Positions 8,349 through 17,881 are shown, numbered from the stretch's first letter. The stretch is DNA of 64,000 bases from Chloroflexota bacterium (GCA_024224815.1 JAAENC010000350.1:16425-80424); one strand, 5' to 3'. Made by a program: numbers and translations. Notes: generated by a model not told the origin, from the letters alone.

Positions 8349-8385
8349 AAAAATAGCCTTGTGAAAAATCACAAGGCTATTTTTA
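8349..8385. terminator. Bidirectional intrinsic terminator
   Basis: Stem AAATAGCCTTGTG / CACAAGGCTATTT with A and T flanks lies between the convergent ykuD-type gene (+) and the mrp gene (-). Confidence 0.9.
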
Positions 8386-8400
8386 TCTATTGAAAAGAAA

Positions 8401-9459
8401 TTATTCTGTAATACTGATCTTCAATTCTTGTTGGTTTTCATCATCATTCAGCGCAGCAACACTAACCGCTTGCGCTACAGTTTCCGCGATTTCTTGCAAG
8501 GCGATTGCGGAATCAGAATCTGGCTGAGCAATAACAGCGGGTTTCCCTTGATCTCCAGCAAGTCGGACAAATCCGTTCATGGGGACAGAGCCCAAGAATG
8601 GGATTTCAGCAGATTTGGCGAGGGATTCACCGCCGCCATGACCAAAAACGTCACCGACCATATTTTCGACGACACCCAAAAGTGGGACTTCAAGCGTGCG
8701 GAACATACCTAACCCTCGGCTTGCGTCTTCCAAAGAAACAGCTTGCGGTAGAGTAACAAGAATCGCGCCACTCAGCGGAAGGGACTGGGCGAGTGTTAAA
8801 GGAGCATCGCCTGTTCCCGGGGGGAGGTCGATGATCAAATAATCTAATTCGCCCCATTCAACATCGGTTAAAAACTGACGGATTGCTGAATGAAGCATCG
8901 CGCCGCGCCAAATAAGCGGTTGTCCCGGTTTGACCAAGAAACCCATCGACATTACTTTTACGCCGTGTGCTTCAGCGGGCATTAGTTTTTCTTTCGTTGC
9001 AGGCGGGAGTTTTTCGATTCCCATCATGGTGGGGATGTTTGGGCCGTAAATGTCGGCATCGAGCAAACCAACGCGCGCGCCGCTTTTTGCGAGAGCAACA
9101 GCGATGTTGACAGAAACCGTGGATTTTCCAACGCCGCCTTTGCCTGATCCAACGGCAATTGCATTACGAATAGGTGCCTCAACAAGGCCGCGTAAGCGTC
9201 CATCATTGGGGACATCGGCATCCATATTGATATTGATGGTTTTCACACCTTCAACTTTTTCTACAGCTTGGCGAGCATCGGCTTCGATCTTGCCTTTTAG
9301 CGGGCAGGCGGGTGTAGTCAGGAAAATGCTGAAACTAACAGTATCCTCTTCGATGACCAGTTCTCGGATCATATTCAAAGAGACCAAGTCTTGATGTAGA
9401 TCGGGATCCATTACGTTGCTGAGAGCGGCTAGTACAGCGTCTTTTGTGATTTGGGTCAT
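8401..9459 (-). CDS. mrp: Mrp/NBP35-family iron-sulfur carrier ATPase
   Basis: The 352-residue protein has an N-terminal MIP18/DUF59 domain (about 5-85) and a ParA-like ATPase with deviant Walker A GSGKGGVGKST (104-114) and DLPPGTGD. It should load or carry Fe-S clusters. The position where many Mrp proteins have a CPxC motif reads NMVGDVFGHGGGE, so the usual C-terminal cysteine pair is absent. GAAGG precedes the start. It lies downstream of the nuo operon on the same strand, beyond that operon's terminator. Confidence 0.9.
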   Translation of the reverse strand: MTQITKDAVLAALSNVMDPDLHQDLVSLNMIRELVIEEDTVSFSIFLTTPACPLKGKIEADARQAVEKVEGVKTININMDADVPNDGRLRGLVEAPIRNAIAVGSGKGGVGKSTVSVNIAVALAKSGARVGLLDADIYGPNIPTMMGIEKLPPATKEKLMPAEAHGVKVMSMGFLVKPGQPLIWRGAMLHSAIRQFLTDVEWGELDYLIIDLPPGTGDAPLTLAQSLPLSGAILVTLPQAVSLEDASRGLGMFRTLEVPLLGVVENMVGDVFGHGGGESLAKSAEIPFLGSVPMNGFVRLAGDQGKPAVIAQPDSDSAIALQEIAETVAQAVSVAALNDDENQQELKISITE

Positions 9460-9559
9460 TAATTACCTTCTTTTAGGATAAGAGTGTTTTTATGTATACT
9501 CTCTTTTGATTTATATAAGCAAAGACTATTTTATCAATTAAGTCTTAACAAGAAGTTAG

Positions 9560-9604
9560 AAAAAAAGAGACTGATGAGTTTTTCAACCCTTCAGTCTCTT
9601 TTTG
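9560..9604 (-). terminator. Terminator of the nuoB-nuoCD-nuoI operon
   Basis: Stem AAGAGACTGA / TCAGTCTCTT with a 15-nt loop and A/T flanks lies 20 nt beyond the nuoI stop, reading on the - strand. Confidence 0.85.
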
Positions 9605-9623
9605 TTATTATTCAACAAAGAGT

Positions 9624-10247
9624 TTAGCTTTTTGCCTTTGTTTTAGCTGCTCTTGCAGCAGCTTTTGCAGCTTTGGCTTCTGCTGCTGCTTTGCGAGCTG
9701 CTGCTTCTTTCGCACTGTTGATCGGGCGAATTTCATCGTAATAAGAAGCGGGTTTCATCAGATCGTCCAAGTGATGGATTGTGCGCCCATAAGACGCGAT
9801 TTCGTAATCGTGATCCATCTTGATCGAGTCGAAGGGGCAGAACTCAGCACAGAGGCCGCAGTTCATACAAATATCTACGTCGATGATGAACTGTGTTGGC
9901 TCTTGTTTGGGGCGACCGGTTTTGGGGTCGGTGGCGCGCTCAATCCAGATGCACTGTGGCGGACAAACTTTGGAGCAGATACCACAAGCGGTACAACGGT
10001 TCAAAATTTCGCCCTTTTCGCCCTCATCGTAAACGAGGAAGGGCACATAGCGGAATTCTTCAGGGACGGGCAATTTCTCTTCCGGGTATTGAACTGTGAA
10101 GACGCCTTTTGCGTCTTTACTGGAACGGTGAGCGAGACCTTCTGCGGTGTAATAACGTTTGCCCATCCATTTAATATCGTCCAGATAGGTATCAACAAAG
10201 CGTTTTAAGGTAACGCCGAGACCTTTGATTAATCCTTTTCCGTACAT
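9624..10247 (-). CDS. nuoI: NADH-quinone oxidoreductase subunit I
   Basis: The 207-residue ferredoxin-like subunit has two 4Fe-4S motifs, C85-xx-C-xx-C-xxx-CP and C127-xx-C-xx-C-xxx-CP, which carry clusters N6a/N6b in complex I. It ends with an Ala/Lys-rich helix of about 35 residues absent from most NuoI proteins. Its start follows nuoCD by 9 nt with an AGGAG box, so it is the last gene of the nuoB-nuoCD-nuoI operon. Confidence 0.93.
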   Translation of the reverse strand: MYGKGLIKGLGVTLKRFVDTYLDDIKWMGKRYYTAEGLAHRSSKDAKGVFTVQYPEEKLPVPEEFRYVPFLVYDEGEKGEILNRCTACGICSKVCPPQCIWIERATDPKTGRPKQEPTQFIIDVDICMNCGLCAEFCPFDSIKMDHDYEIASYGRTIHHLDDLMKPASYYDEIRPINSAKEAAARKAAAEAKAAKAAARAAKTKAKS

Positions 10248-10256
10248 TTTATTCTC

Positions 10257-11978
10257 CTATCGGTCTGTTTCGCCGAGTACGATATCAATGGAACCAAGCA
10301 CTGCCACTACATCGGCAATTTTTAGCCCTTTGCACATCGGTCCGAAGGCTGTCAGGTTTATAAAGGAAGGGGCGCGAACGTGGTAACGATAGGGGTTGCC
10401 TTTACCGTCAGAAACAAGGTAGAAACCAAGCTCACCTTTGGGGCCTTCTACGCGGCCGTAGGATTCGCCAGCAGGAACTTTCATCTGGTAGCGTGGTTTG
10501 CCCGTTTGGATTTCGCCTTCAGGGATTTGCTCTACAGCTTGTTGGAGGATTTTGATCGATTCGCGGATTTCGTCCAAGCGGATGATGTAGCGGTCGTAGA
10601 TATCGCCGTTGTAGCGGAGGGCTACGTTGAAATCGAAGCGGTCGTAGATGCTATAAGGTGCGGCGCGGCGAATATCGTAGGGGACGCCGGATGCGCGGAG
10701 TACAGGGCCTGCTGCGGAGTATTTAATGGCATCTTCTGCAGAAAGGAGGCCTTGGCCAACACAGCGTGAGCGGAGAATTTCGTTTTCGCTCAGGAATCTG
10801 TCCATTTCGTCGGTTTTTCGCGGTAATCTGTCGAAGACGAGGTCTTTGATTTTTTGCAATGAGCCAGCCGGAAGGTCACGGGCGAGTCCGCCAAATCTGA
10901 AGTAGTTACACATCATACGTGAGCCGGAGACCATCTCGAAGATATCCAGCACTAATTCTCGTTCTTCAATTGCATAAAGTGAAGGGGTGAAGAATGCGCC
11001 GATGTCGTTGAGGAACATGCCGATGGCGAAAAGGTGATTTTGGATACGGGTAAGCTCTGCCATGATGACGCGGATATATTCTGCGCGTTCGGGGACTTCG
11101 ATGCCGATCAGTTTTTCGACTGCGAGGGCGTAACCGAAGTTGTTGCTCATGGATGAGAGGTAATCGAGGCGGTCGGTGAAGGGCATATTTTGGAGATAGG
11201 TGTTGCGTTCGCCGATCTTTTCGTGGTTGCGGTGCAGGTAGCCCATGACGGGTTTGAGATTTAAGATGGTCTCGCCGTCTAATTTGGCTGCGATACGGAA
11301 TACGCCGTGTGTGGAGGGGTGTTGAGGGCCAAGATTTACGGTGAGATGGTCGGTTTTAAGGCCATCGTCATCAGTGGTTTCGTATTTGGCGAGTGAGCCG
11401 TAGAGGGCGTCTTCGCCTTCAGGAACCCATTTCTCGGGGTCAAATTTTTCAGGATATTTGACATTTGCGCCGTAAGGATTGCGGGCTTCTGCGCGGGCAT
11501 ATTCCGGTTTGGGCCAACGAGATTTGAAGGGTTTAATATCCGCTTCGTAGTAGGCTTCTTGCCAATCTTTGCGAAGAGGGTGTCCGTTAAAACCTTCCCA
11601 GAGTAAGATGCGGCGCAAGTCGGGGTGACCGGTAAATTTGATACCGAGAAGATCCCAGGCCTCACGTTCTTGGAAATCTGCGCCGGGGTATACATCTGTA
11701 AGTGAAGGAACTTCAGCTTTATCGCGGGCAACCTGCACTTTGAAAACCAACTCGGCACCGCCGATGGTTTTATAAGCGTGGTAGACCACTTCGAAGGTCT
11801 CTTCGGCGATATAGTCTACGCCGGTGACGGAGGAAAGATAGTCGTAGCCATATTCGTCACGCAAAGTGGTGGCAAATTCAACGAGTTTGTCAGCGGCAAT
11901 TATATAGCCTTCGTAGCCTTCACGTTCGTCAGCAACAACGCCTTCTGGAAAGCGGGTGGAGAAATCTAATGTTGTCAT
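10257..11978 (-). CDS. nuoCD: NADH-quinone oxidoreductase subunits C and D, fused
   Basis: The 573-residue fusion has a NuoC domain at about 1-180 ([27 protein letters not shown]) and a NuoD domain at about 200-573 ([26 protein letters not shown]-terminus [13 protein letters not shown]). The four cysteine ligands of NiFe hydrogenase large subunits are absent at the matching positions, so this is a quinone-reducing complex I type rather than a group 4 hydrogenase. AGGAGG lies at the end of nuoB and ATG follows its stop by 1 nt. Confidence 0.95.
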   Translation of the reverse strand: MTTLDFSTRFPEGVVADEREGYEGYIIAADKLVEFATTLRDEYGYDYLSSVTGVDYIAEETFEVVYHAYKTIGGAELVFKVQVARDKAEVPSLTDVYPGADFQEREAWDLLGIKFTGHPDLRRILLWEGFNGHPLRKDWQEAYYEADIKPFKSRWPKPEYARAEARNPYGANVKYPEKFDPEKWVPEGEDALYGSLAKYETTDDDGLKTDHLTVNLGPQHPSTHGVFRIAAKLDGETILNLKPVMGYLHRNHEKIGERNTYLQNMPFTDRLDYLSSMSNNFGYALAVEKLIGIEVPERAEYIRVIMAELTRIQNHLFAIGMFLNDIGAFFTPSLYAIEERELVLDIFEMVSGSRMMCNYFRFGGLARDLPAGSLQKIKDLVFDRLPRKTDEMDRFLSENEILRSRCVGQGLLSAEDAIKYSAAGPVLRASGVPYDIRRAAPYSIYDRFDFNVALRYNGDIYDRYIIRLDEIRESIKILQQAVEQIPEGEIQTGKPRYQMKVPAGESYGRVEGPKGELGFYLVSDGKGNPYRYHVRAPSFINLTAFGPMCKGLKIADVVAVLGSIDIVLGETDR

Positions 11979-11979
11979 C

Positions 11980-12597
11980 TTATGCCTCCTTGCTCGCTTC
12001 TTTGATAGCAGGAATTTGTTCTTGATAGATCAAATCGGGGCCAAGAATGGGCATGGGGATTGCGGCCAAATCGCCTTTTTGATACCAACGAACGGATTTA
12101 ATGGATTGTCCATCAATCTTTTCTTGTAATTTGATCAGGCCATTGATCAATGCTTGCGGGGTGGGCGGGCAGCCGGGGATATAAACATCTACAGGGATGA
12201 GTTTATCCACACCGGAAACCACGTTATAGCCTTCTTTGAAAGGGCCGCCGCCAGAAGCGCAGGCACCCATTGCTACAACATATTTTGGTTCGGGCATTTG
12301 GTTATAAAGACGCACAATAGTGGGCGCCATTTTTTTTGTGACAGTGCCCGAAACGAGCATTAAGTCAGCTTGGCGGGGGCTGGGGCGCATAACTTCCATC
12401 CCAAAGCGGGAGAAGTCGTAGCGTCCGGCAGCGGTGGCGATCATTTCGATCGCGCAACATGCCAAACCAAACATCATCGGCCACACAGACGAGCGGCGTC
12501 CCCAGTTATAAATGCGGTCAATGGATGTGATCGCAACTGAGCCCTGTACTTCTTCAGGGATCTCATAACCCGGGGAGTTTAGTCCTTGATTTTCCAT
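11980..12597 (-). CDS. nuoB: NADH-quinone oxidoreductase subunit B
   Basis: The 205-residue subunit carries the N2 4Fe-4S cluster. Ligands are visible as C47-C48 (GLACCAIE), C113 (MGACASGG) and C143 (IPGCPP). It is the first gene of a three-gene operon read from a strong promoter at 12659-12687. No nuoA, nuoH or NADH-input genes adjoin it. The remaining subunits must be elsewhere, or the complex is a reduced type. Confidence 0.95.
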   Translation of the reverse strand: MENQGLNSPGYEIPEEVQGSVAITSIDRIYNWGRRSSVWPMMFGLACCAIEMIATAAGRYDFSRFGMEVMRPSPRQADLMLVSGTVTKKMAPTIVRLYNQMPEPKYVVAMGACASGGGPFKEGYNVVSGVDKLIPVDVYIPGCPPTPQALINGLIKLQEKIDGQSIKSVRWYQKGDLAAIPMPILGPDLIYQEQIPAIKEASKEA

Positions 12598-12658
12598 TAA
12601 GTACTCTCCTTTTATACCTTATCCCCTTAAAGGGATAGGCCTTATTTACACGAAAGCG

Positions 12659-12687
12659 ATTATAGTAGTGCCTTTCTCACAAGTCAA
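12659..12687 (-). promoter_or_regulatory. Promoter of the nuoB operon
   Basis: On the - strand, TTGACT (12687-12682) and TATAAT (12664-12659) are 17 nt apart, a near-consensus promoter 62 nt before the nuoB start. Confidence 0.75.
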
Positions 12688-12692
12688 CATAG

Positions 12693-12735
12693 TTATGTGA
12701 ATATATATTTGCAAAACATAAAAAGTGAGTATAAT
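12693..12735 (+). promoter_or_regulatory. Divergent control region: inverted repeat and -10 of the regulator
   Basis: The inverted repeat TTATGT / ACATAA (12693-12698, 12716-12721) lies between the nuoB promoter and a + strand TATAAT at 12730-12735. The latter has a weak -35 (TTGCAA at 12709). It could be an operator serving both directions. Confidence 0.35.
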
Positions 12736-12764
12736 CATATGGTGTGTGTGACAAGAGAAATGTA

Positions 12765-12857
12765 GATGTACATTGCATCCGCTTTTAGATGCGTTGCACA
12801 TCGAGTCTGCTTCTTAAAGTCGAACTGCAACGCACTCTGTCGAGTGCAATGCAGTTC
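12765..12857. repeat. Pair of tandem imperfect palindromes (family D)
   Basis: Palindrome 1 has arms at 12765-12779 and 12788-12802 (GATGTACATTGCATC / GATGCGTTGCACATC). Palindrome 2 has arms at 12822-12837 and 12842-12857 (GAACTGCAACGCACTC / GAGTGCAATGCAGTTC). Both contain a TGCAA/TTGCA core. They lie in the 5' leader of the regulator gene. A related palindrome is at 48765-48797. Confidence 0.6.
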
Positions 12858-12874
12858 TAATCGTGAGAAAAAAT

Positions 12875-13477
12875 ATGCCTACTGCCCGCCAAAATATTTT
12901 CAACTATATCAAAAAACACCGCGCTGTTTCTGCAATGGAAATCGCGCGGGATCTAAGGATGACGCAAGCTAATGCACGTCATCATCTTTCTCTTTTAAAC
13001 AAAAATGGACAAATAGAAGTTGTCGGGAAACGCTCTGCGGGGAGGAAGGGAGGGCGTCCGATCAAAATTTATGGCATTAGTCGGAACATCCTTGGGGATG
13101 GCTTGCCCACCTTATCTCATCATTTGCTTGAAGAGATGCTTGGTTCCGTTAACACGCGCCAAAAGGCCGGATTGCTGAAAAAGCTTGGTCAACGCCTCGC
13201 AAGTTCGGGCACAGGCGCGTCTTCCCCCATGATCCGATTAACCAAAACAGTTAAGCATCTTAATAAACTCGGCTACGAATCTCGCTGGGAAGCGCACGCC
13301 AGCGGACCGCAAATCATTTTTGGGCATTGTCCTTATGCGGCAATCATCCGCGAACACCCGGAGCTTTGCGAAATGGATGCTGCGTTGTTAGGAGTGTGTC
13401 TTGGTGAGAGTGTGGAACAAATTAGCAAGTTGGAAGGGGAGGAAGGAAGGCCTTATTGTGCTTTTTCTTTTCGATAG
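12875..13477 (+). CDS. COG2345-type winged-helix regulator with C-terminal cysteines
   Basis: The product of about 200 residues has an N-terminal winged helix (NIFNYIKKHRAVSAMEIARD, then RHHLSLLNKNGQIE) and a C-terminal ligand domain with four cysteines spaced C-x12-C-x9-C-x19-C. This resembles the ArsR-like COG2345 family, relatives of SufR, where such cysteines can bind an Fe-S cluster or metal. An in-frame GTG lies 12 nt upstream; neither start has a strong ribosome-binding site. It is divergent from nuoB, so redox or Fe-S-linked control of nuoB-nuoCD-nuoI is plausible but inferred. Confidence 0.75.
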   Translation: MPTARQNIFNYIKKHRAVSAMEIARDLRMTQANARHHLSLLNKNGQIEVVGKRSAGRKGGRPIKIYGISRNILGDGLPTLSHHLLEEMLGSVNTRQKAGLLKKLGQRLASSGTGASSPMIRLTKTVKHLNKLGYESRWEAHASGPQIIFGHCPYAAIIREHPELCEMDAALLGVCLGESVEQISKLEGEEGRPYCAFSFR

Positions 13478-13493
13478 AAAATATTCGTTTAAT

Positions 13494-13532
13494 AAAAAAA
13501 CGCATTCCTAAAAGACAGAATGCGTTTTTTTT
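13494..13532. terminator. Bidirectional intrinsic terminator
   Basis: Stem AACGCATTC / GAATGCGTT with long A and T runs lies between convergent genes. Confidence 0.9.
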
Positions 13533-13549
13533 TGAGATTTTGAAAAGAA

Positions 13550-13975
13550 TTATGAGGAGAGCACAGGTTTTTTTTGTGTCCTCATCATGCTTTTTGATGG
13601 ATTAAGTTGAGCTGTATTGCGGCGAGTAAGATTCTTAATGTGGGCCACGAGAATGCTGCTTGGAACGGGCTTGATCAGATAATCATCAGCCCCTGCGTCT
13701 AGCGCACTAGCAACCATTCCCGGATTATTCAGTGCAGAAAGCACCACAATGGGGGTCTTGCAAAACTTGCGAATTTTCTTGCAGGTTTCCCATCCATCCA
13801 TTTTTGGCATCATTAAGTCTAAGAGGATGACATCCGGCTTTATCTGCTGGATAAGCTCAAATCCTTTCTCTCCGCTGTTTGTGGTAGTGACTTCAAATCC
13901 ATGCGATTTGAGCAAGAGCGTGAGAAGCTCTGTCATGGCTGAATCATCATCAATTGCGAGTATTTTTGTTGGCAT
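13550..13975 (-). CDS. Single-domain response regulator
   Basis: This 141-residue receiver-only protein has acidic pair D10-D11, phospho-acceptor D53 (LLDLMMPKMDG), S80 (VVLSA) and K102 (LIKPV). No output domain follows, only a short basic tail. No histidine kinase adjoins it. On the - strand TAAAAT lies 6 nt before the ATG with no close ribosome-binding site, so it may also be leaderless. Confidence 0.9.
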   Translation of the reverse strand: MPTKILAIDDDSAMTELLTLLLKSHGFEVTTTNSGEKGFELIQQIKPDVILLDLMMPKMDGWETCKKIRKFCKTPIVVLSALNNPGMVASALDAGADDYLIKPVPSSILVAHIKNLTRRNTAQLNPSKSMMRTQKKPVLSS

Positions 13976-14218
13976 AGTTTTATTTTATCTCCGCACCCAT
14001 TATCACCTAAAAATACAACTTTTGACTTTTCATTTAGTTAACAATTTTTTGAAAAGAACTTCTTTTTGTTCGGATTACTTTTTTAAGAAGATGTACTAAT
14101 AAAAACAGTGCAAAAGGCTAAAAAAAAGGAGCTAAAAAACTTGTGCTTGTGGTAAACTGTTCGGTGGCAAAAAAATGCTATTAAATTCTTTTTACCCCTT
14201 ATTAAGGAGATATTACTA

Positions 14219-16954
14219 ATGACTAAATGGGTATATACCTTCGGCGATGTTGCTGAAGCAGAAAAACATGCAGGTAGCTGGGACGGTGTCCGCAGCTTGC
14301 TTGGTGGTAAAGGTGCGAATTTGGGTGAAATGACCCGTATTGACGTTCCTGTGCCTCCTGGCTTTACCGTAAGCACAGAAGCTTGTAACGCTTATTTGGC
14401 AGAAGGCAATTCTTTCCCCGCTGGTTTGTGGGATCAAGAGCTTGAAGCCATGAAAGTTACTGAAGAGCTAACAGGCAAAAAATTTGGCGATGCTGCTAAT
14501 CCGCTTTTGGTTTCCTGCCGTTCCGGCGCAGTTTTCTCCATGCCTGGCATGATGGATACTGTTCTTAATATTGGTTTGAACGACGAAGTAGCAGAAAGCA
14601 TGGTCGCAATGACCAACGATGCTCGTTTTGTTTATGATGCTTATCGCCGTTTGGTGCATATGTTCGGTTCTGTAGTTTTGAATATTGATGACGAAAAATT
14701 CGAACAACCTCTTGATAGCTACAAAGAAGAAAAAGCTTATAAGCTTGACACCGAGATGACTGCCGATGATTGGAAAGCTCTTGTAGAAACCTACAAGGCT
14801 GTTATCCAAAAGGAAATGGGATTTCCTTTCCCTGAAGATCCATATAAGCAATTGAAATTGGCAACTGAAGCTGTTTTCAAATCATGGAATGGAAAACGCG
14901 CTATTGATTATCGTAATGCTGCTGATATTGCCCACGATCTTGGCACAGCTGTAAATATCCAGACGATGGTTTTCGGCAATATGGACAACTCCGGTACCGG
15001 TGTTGCTTTCACTCGAAACCCATCCACTGGTGAAAACGCCGTTTGGGGCGAATATTTGATGAATGCCCAAGGCGAAGATGTTGTTGCCGGTACTCGCAAC
15101 GCTGATGATGTTGCTGAGATGGTAAACGATCTTCCTGAAGCCTATGCTGATTTCATGGATGTTTGTGCCAAGCTTGAAAAACACTATCGTGAAATGCAAG
15201 ATGTTGAGTTCACCATTGAAAATGGCAAACTCTGGATGCTCCAAACTCGTGACGGTAAACGCACAGCAAAAGCAGCAGTAACTGTTGCTGTTGATATGGC
15301 AAATGAAGGCCTTATCACTAAAGAAGAAGCTGTTTTACGCGTAAAACCTGATCAGGTTGATACTCTCCTCCACCCTCAATTTGTAGATGCTGCAAAACAG
15401 GCTGCAAATGAAGCTGGCAAGATGTTCGCTACAGGCGTAAACGCCTCCCCTGGTGCATCTGTTGGGCGTGTTTATTTTGATGCTGATACAGCCGAAGCAA
15501 AAGCCAAAGAAGAAGGCCAAGATGTAATCATGGTGCGTCCTTTCACCAAACCGGATGATGTTCACGGTATGCTTGCTGCAAAAGGTATTCTCACCAGCGA
15601 AGGTGGGGCTACCTCCCACGCTGCTGTTGTTGCTCGCCAATTTGGTATTCCTTGTGTTGTCGGCGCATCTACCGTTCGTATTGATAGTGAAAAACTTCAA
15701 TTCACTTCTAATGGTGTGACCGTTTCTGAAGGTGACTGGATCTCAGTAGATGGCACCACCGGTGAAGTTTTCTTAGGCGAAATTGAATCTGTAGCACCTT
15801 CTTTAGAAGAACAGACCGATTTGCTTACGTTGCTTAGCTGGGCAGACGAAATTGCTGCAACCGAAGGTGTTCGTTCCGCAAAAGCAGAAGGTTACCCAAC
15901 CAAAGGTTTGCAAGTTTGGGCAAATGCCGATTATCCCGAAGATGCTCGTCGCGCTCGCTCTTACGGCGCACAAGGTATTGGTCTCTGCCGCACCGAGCAC
16001 ATGTTCTTTGAACCAGAACGTTTGCCGATCGTTCAGCAAATGATCCTTGCCGGCGATGATGTTAAAGTTCGCCAAGAATCTCTTGATAAATTACTTCCTT
16101 ATCAGCGTGCTGATTTTGACGGTCTTTTTGAAGCAATGAGCGGATACCCCGTTATCATTCGTTTGATCGACCCCCCCTTGCATGAGTTTATGCCCGACGA
16201 GCGCGAATTGCTCGAAGATGTGATCGGCGCACGCATTAAAGGCGAAGAAGTAACAGAAAAAGAAGCACTTCTTGCAGATATTGAATCTTTGCACGAATCA
16301 AACCCGATGATGGGACTCCGTGGCGTTCGTTTGAGCGTGATGATGCCCGAAATTGTATCTATGCAAGTCCGTGCAATTTTCGAAGCAGCCGCTGACGTCA
16401 AATTGCGTGGCTTCGAACCACACCCCGAGGTCATGATCCCGCTTACTGGCCACGTCAACGAATTACATTTCATCCAGCCCAAACTGGAAGAGATCGCAGC
16501 TGACGTAATGAAAACCAAAGGCGTTGAATTCACCTATAAATTCGGCACCATGATCGAAATCCCCCGCGCTGGTCTAACCGCAGACGAAGTTGCTGGAACC
16601 GCTGAATTCTTCTCCTTCGGCACTAACGATCTGACCCAATTCACCTTCGGCTACAGCCGTGATGATGCAGAACGCAACTTCCTCGTCAAATACGTCGAAG
16701 ATGGCATTTTGCCGGTAAACCCCTTCCAGACCATTGACCGCCCTGGTGTTGGTCAATTAATGGATATTGCTGTCAGCAAAGGCCGCGCCGCTCGCCCAAC
16801 ACTTGAATGTGGTATCTGTGGCGAACACGGTGGCGATCCCAGCTCAATCGACTGGTGTCACCAAATTGGCTTGAACTATGTTTCTTGCTCACCTTTCCGT
16901 GTCCCGATCGCTCGCTTGGCCGCTGGCCACGCAGCTTTGGAACACCGCGCGTAG
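14219..16954 (+). CDS. ppdK: Pyruvate, phosphate dikinase
   Basis: At 911 residues this is full length. The order is an N-terminal nucleotide-grasp domain (LLGGKGANLGEM near 22; TRNPSTGE), a central phospho-histidine domain (GGATSHAAVVARQFGIPCVVG, H467) and a C-terminal PEP/pyruvate TIM barrel (GLCRTEHMFF; C867 in CGICGEHGGDP). It interconverts pyruvate + ATP + Pi and PEP + AMP + PPi. AAGGAG precedes the start. With pyruvate kinase (48860-50299) in the same window, both directions of the PEP/pyruvate node are covered. Confidence 0.97.
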   Translation: MTKWVYTFGDVAEAEKHAGSWDGVRSLLGGKGANLGEMTRIDVPVPPGFTVSTEACNAYLAEGNSFPAGLWDQELEAMKVTEELTGKKFGDAANPLLVSCRSGAVFSMPGMMDTVLNIGLNDEVAESMVAMTNDARFVYDAYRRLVHMFGSVVLNIDDEKFEQPLDSYKEEKAYKLDTEMTADDWKALVETYKAVIQKEMGFPFPEDPYKQLKLATEAVFKSWNGKRAIDYRNAADIAHDLGTAVNIQTMVFGNMDNSGTGVAFTRNPSTGENAVWGEYLMNAQGEDVVAGTRNADDVAEMVNDLPEAYADFMDVCAKLEKHYREMQDVEFTIENGKLWMLQTRDGKRTAKAAVTVAVDMANEGLITKEEAVLRVKPDQVDTLLHPQFVDAAKQAANEAGKMFATGVNASPGASVGRVYFDADTAEAKAKEEGQDVIMVRPFTKPDDVHGMLAAKGILTSEGGATSHAAVVARQFGIPCVVGASTVRIDSEKLQFTSNGVTVSEGDWISVDGTTGEVFLGEIESVAPSLEEQTDLLTLLSWADEIAATEGVRSAKAEGYPTKGLQVWANADYPEDARRARSYGAQGIGLCRTEHMFFEPERLPIVQQMILAGDDVKVRQESLDKLLPYQRADFDGLFEAMSGYPVIIRLIDPPLHEFMPDERELLEDVIGARIKGEEVTEKEALLADIESLHESNPMMGLRGVRLSVMMPEIVSMQVRAIFEAAADVKLRGFEPHPEVMIPLTGHVNELHFIQPKLEEIAADVMKTKGVEFTYKFGTMIEIPRAGLTADEVAGTAEFFSFGTNDLTQFTFGYSRDDAERNFLVKYVEDGILPVNPFQTIDRPGVGQLMDIAVSKGRAARPTLECGICGEHGGDPSSIDWCHQIGLNYVSCSPFRVPIARLAAGHAALEHRA

Positions 16955-16969
16955 TTTTTTATTTGAAAA

Positions 16970-17008
16970 CAAAAATCCCAGATGCAAATCGCATCTGGGA
17001 TTTTTTTC
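16970..17008 (+). terminator. Terminator of ppdK
   Basis: Stem AAAATCCCAGATGC / GCATCTGGGATTTT is followed by a T-run. Confidence 0.9.
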
Positions 17009-17052
17009 TTTAAGGTGTAGGTTTGTAGTAAACCTCTTGCATAAGTGTTCTT

Positions 17053-17110
17053 GCCGCCGTCCTCGGCGGCGTTTTCCAAGTGAGTCTGCGCCGAGGGCGG
17101 CGCAAAGAGC
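17053..17110. repeat. GC-rich palindromic repeat, family B copy 1
   Basis: The hairpin GCCGCCG-TCCT-CGGCGGC is followed by AGTGAGTCTGCGCCGAG and GGCGGCGC. The same order (hairpin, T-rich spacer, AGTCTGCG-CGAG) occurs at 41364-41409. Confidence 0.65.
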
Positions 17111-17143
17111 ATTGTAAAAAACAGACTTTTGCAGGAAGTCTAG

Positions 17144-17881
17144 TTAATTTTCTATCGCTTCGAGCAGCTTGACCATCGCCACCGTCGCTTTTTCTTGCAG
17201 AAAAATATCCGTGATTTGATTTGTATAATTCGATGGCGCTATATTGATCTCGATGATCTTTGCGCCATTTCTTTTTGCAATAACAGGTAGTTGCGCGGCT
17301 GGCATTACTTCGCCGGTAGAGCCGATCAGGAGAAAAACGTCGGCATTTTCAGTTTCTTGAAAAGAGAGTGACATGGCGGGTTCGGGAATTGCCTCGCCGA
17401 AGAAGATGAAATCGGGCTTAAGCACCTCGCCGCATCCCGTGCATTTAGGCGGTAGCACGCTCAAATCAAAGCGCGTAGCGGGGAATTTCTCTCCACAAGA
17501 AAGACAAATTAAATTGCGCGAATTCCCGTGGTATTCATACACTTCTTTGCTTCCCGCATTTTGGTGCATATTGTCGATATTTTGGGTTATGGTCGCTTTT
17601 ATCAGCCCATCTTTTTCCAACTCAGCTAATCCCACATGCGCGGTGTTAGGCTCGGCCAGTCCGAAGAAATCGTAAAATATCTCTTTGATTTTCTTCCATG
17701 ATTCGAGGGGATAGGAATGAAAATAGCGAATATCGATAAAAATGGGGTCATGGTGATTCCAGAGGCCATTCTCGCCGCGAAAGGGCGGAATACCGCTCTC
17801 AACAGAAATCCCCGCGCCCGTAAAGGCGGTCACGTGCGATGCGTTTTTGATAATTTGGGCAGCTTTTTGATAATTAGTCAT
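17144..17881 (-). CDS. cobB: Sir2-family NAD-dependent protein deacylase
   Basis: The 245-residue sirtuin has GAGISVESGIPPFRG (22-36), QNIDNMH (100-106), catalytic H118 in EYHGN, zinc cysteines C126/C129 and C147/C150, and FFGEAIPE. It removes acyl groups from lysines using NAD. A family A repeat lies directly upstream. The gene stands alone, with the cupin/YbaK pair ending beyond the repeat. Confidence 0.93.
   Translation of the reverse strand: MTNYQKAAQIIKNASHVTAFTGAGISVESGIPPFRGENGLWNHHDPIFIDIRYFHSYPLESWKKIKEIFYDFFGLAEPNTAHVGLAELEKDGLIKATITQNIDNMHQNAGSKEVYEYHGNSRNLICLSCGEKFPATRFDLSVLPPKCTGCGEVLKPDFIFFGEAIPEPAMSLSFQETENADVFLLIGSTGEVMPAAQLPVIAKRNGAKIIEINIAPSNYTNQITDIFLQEKATVAMVKLLEAIEN

Noticed and set aside
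10257-11978. Group 4 NiFe hydrogenase large subunit.
   Set aside because: The position of the first cysteine pair reads [11 protein letters not shown] and the C-terminus [13 protein letters not shown]. No CxxC pairs for nickel are present.
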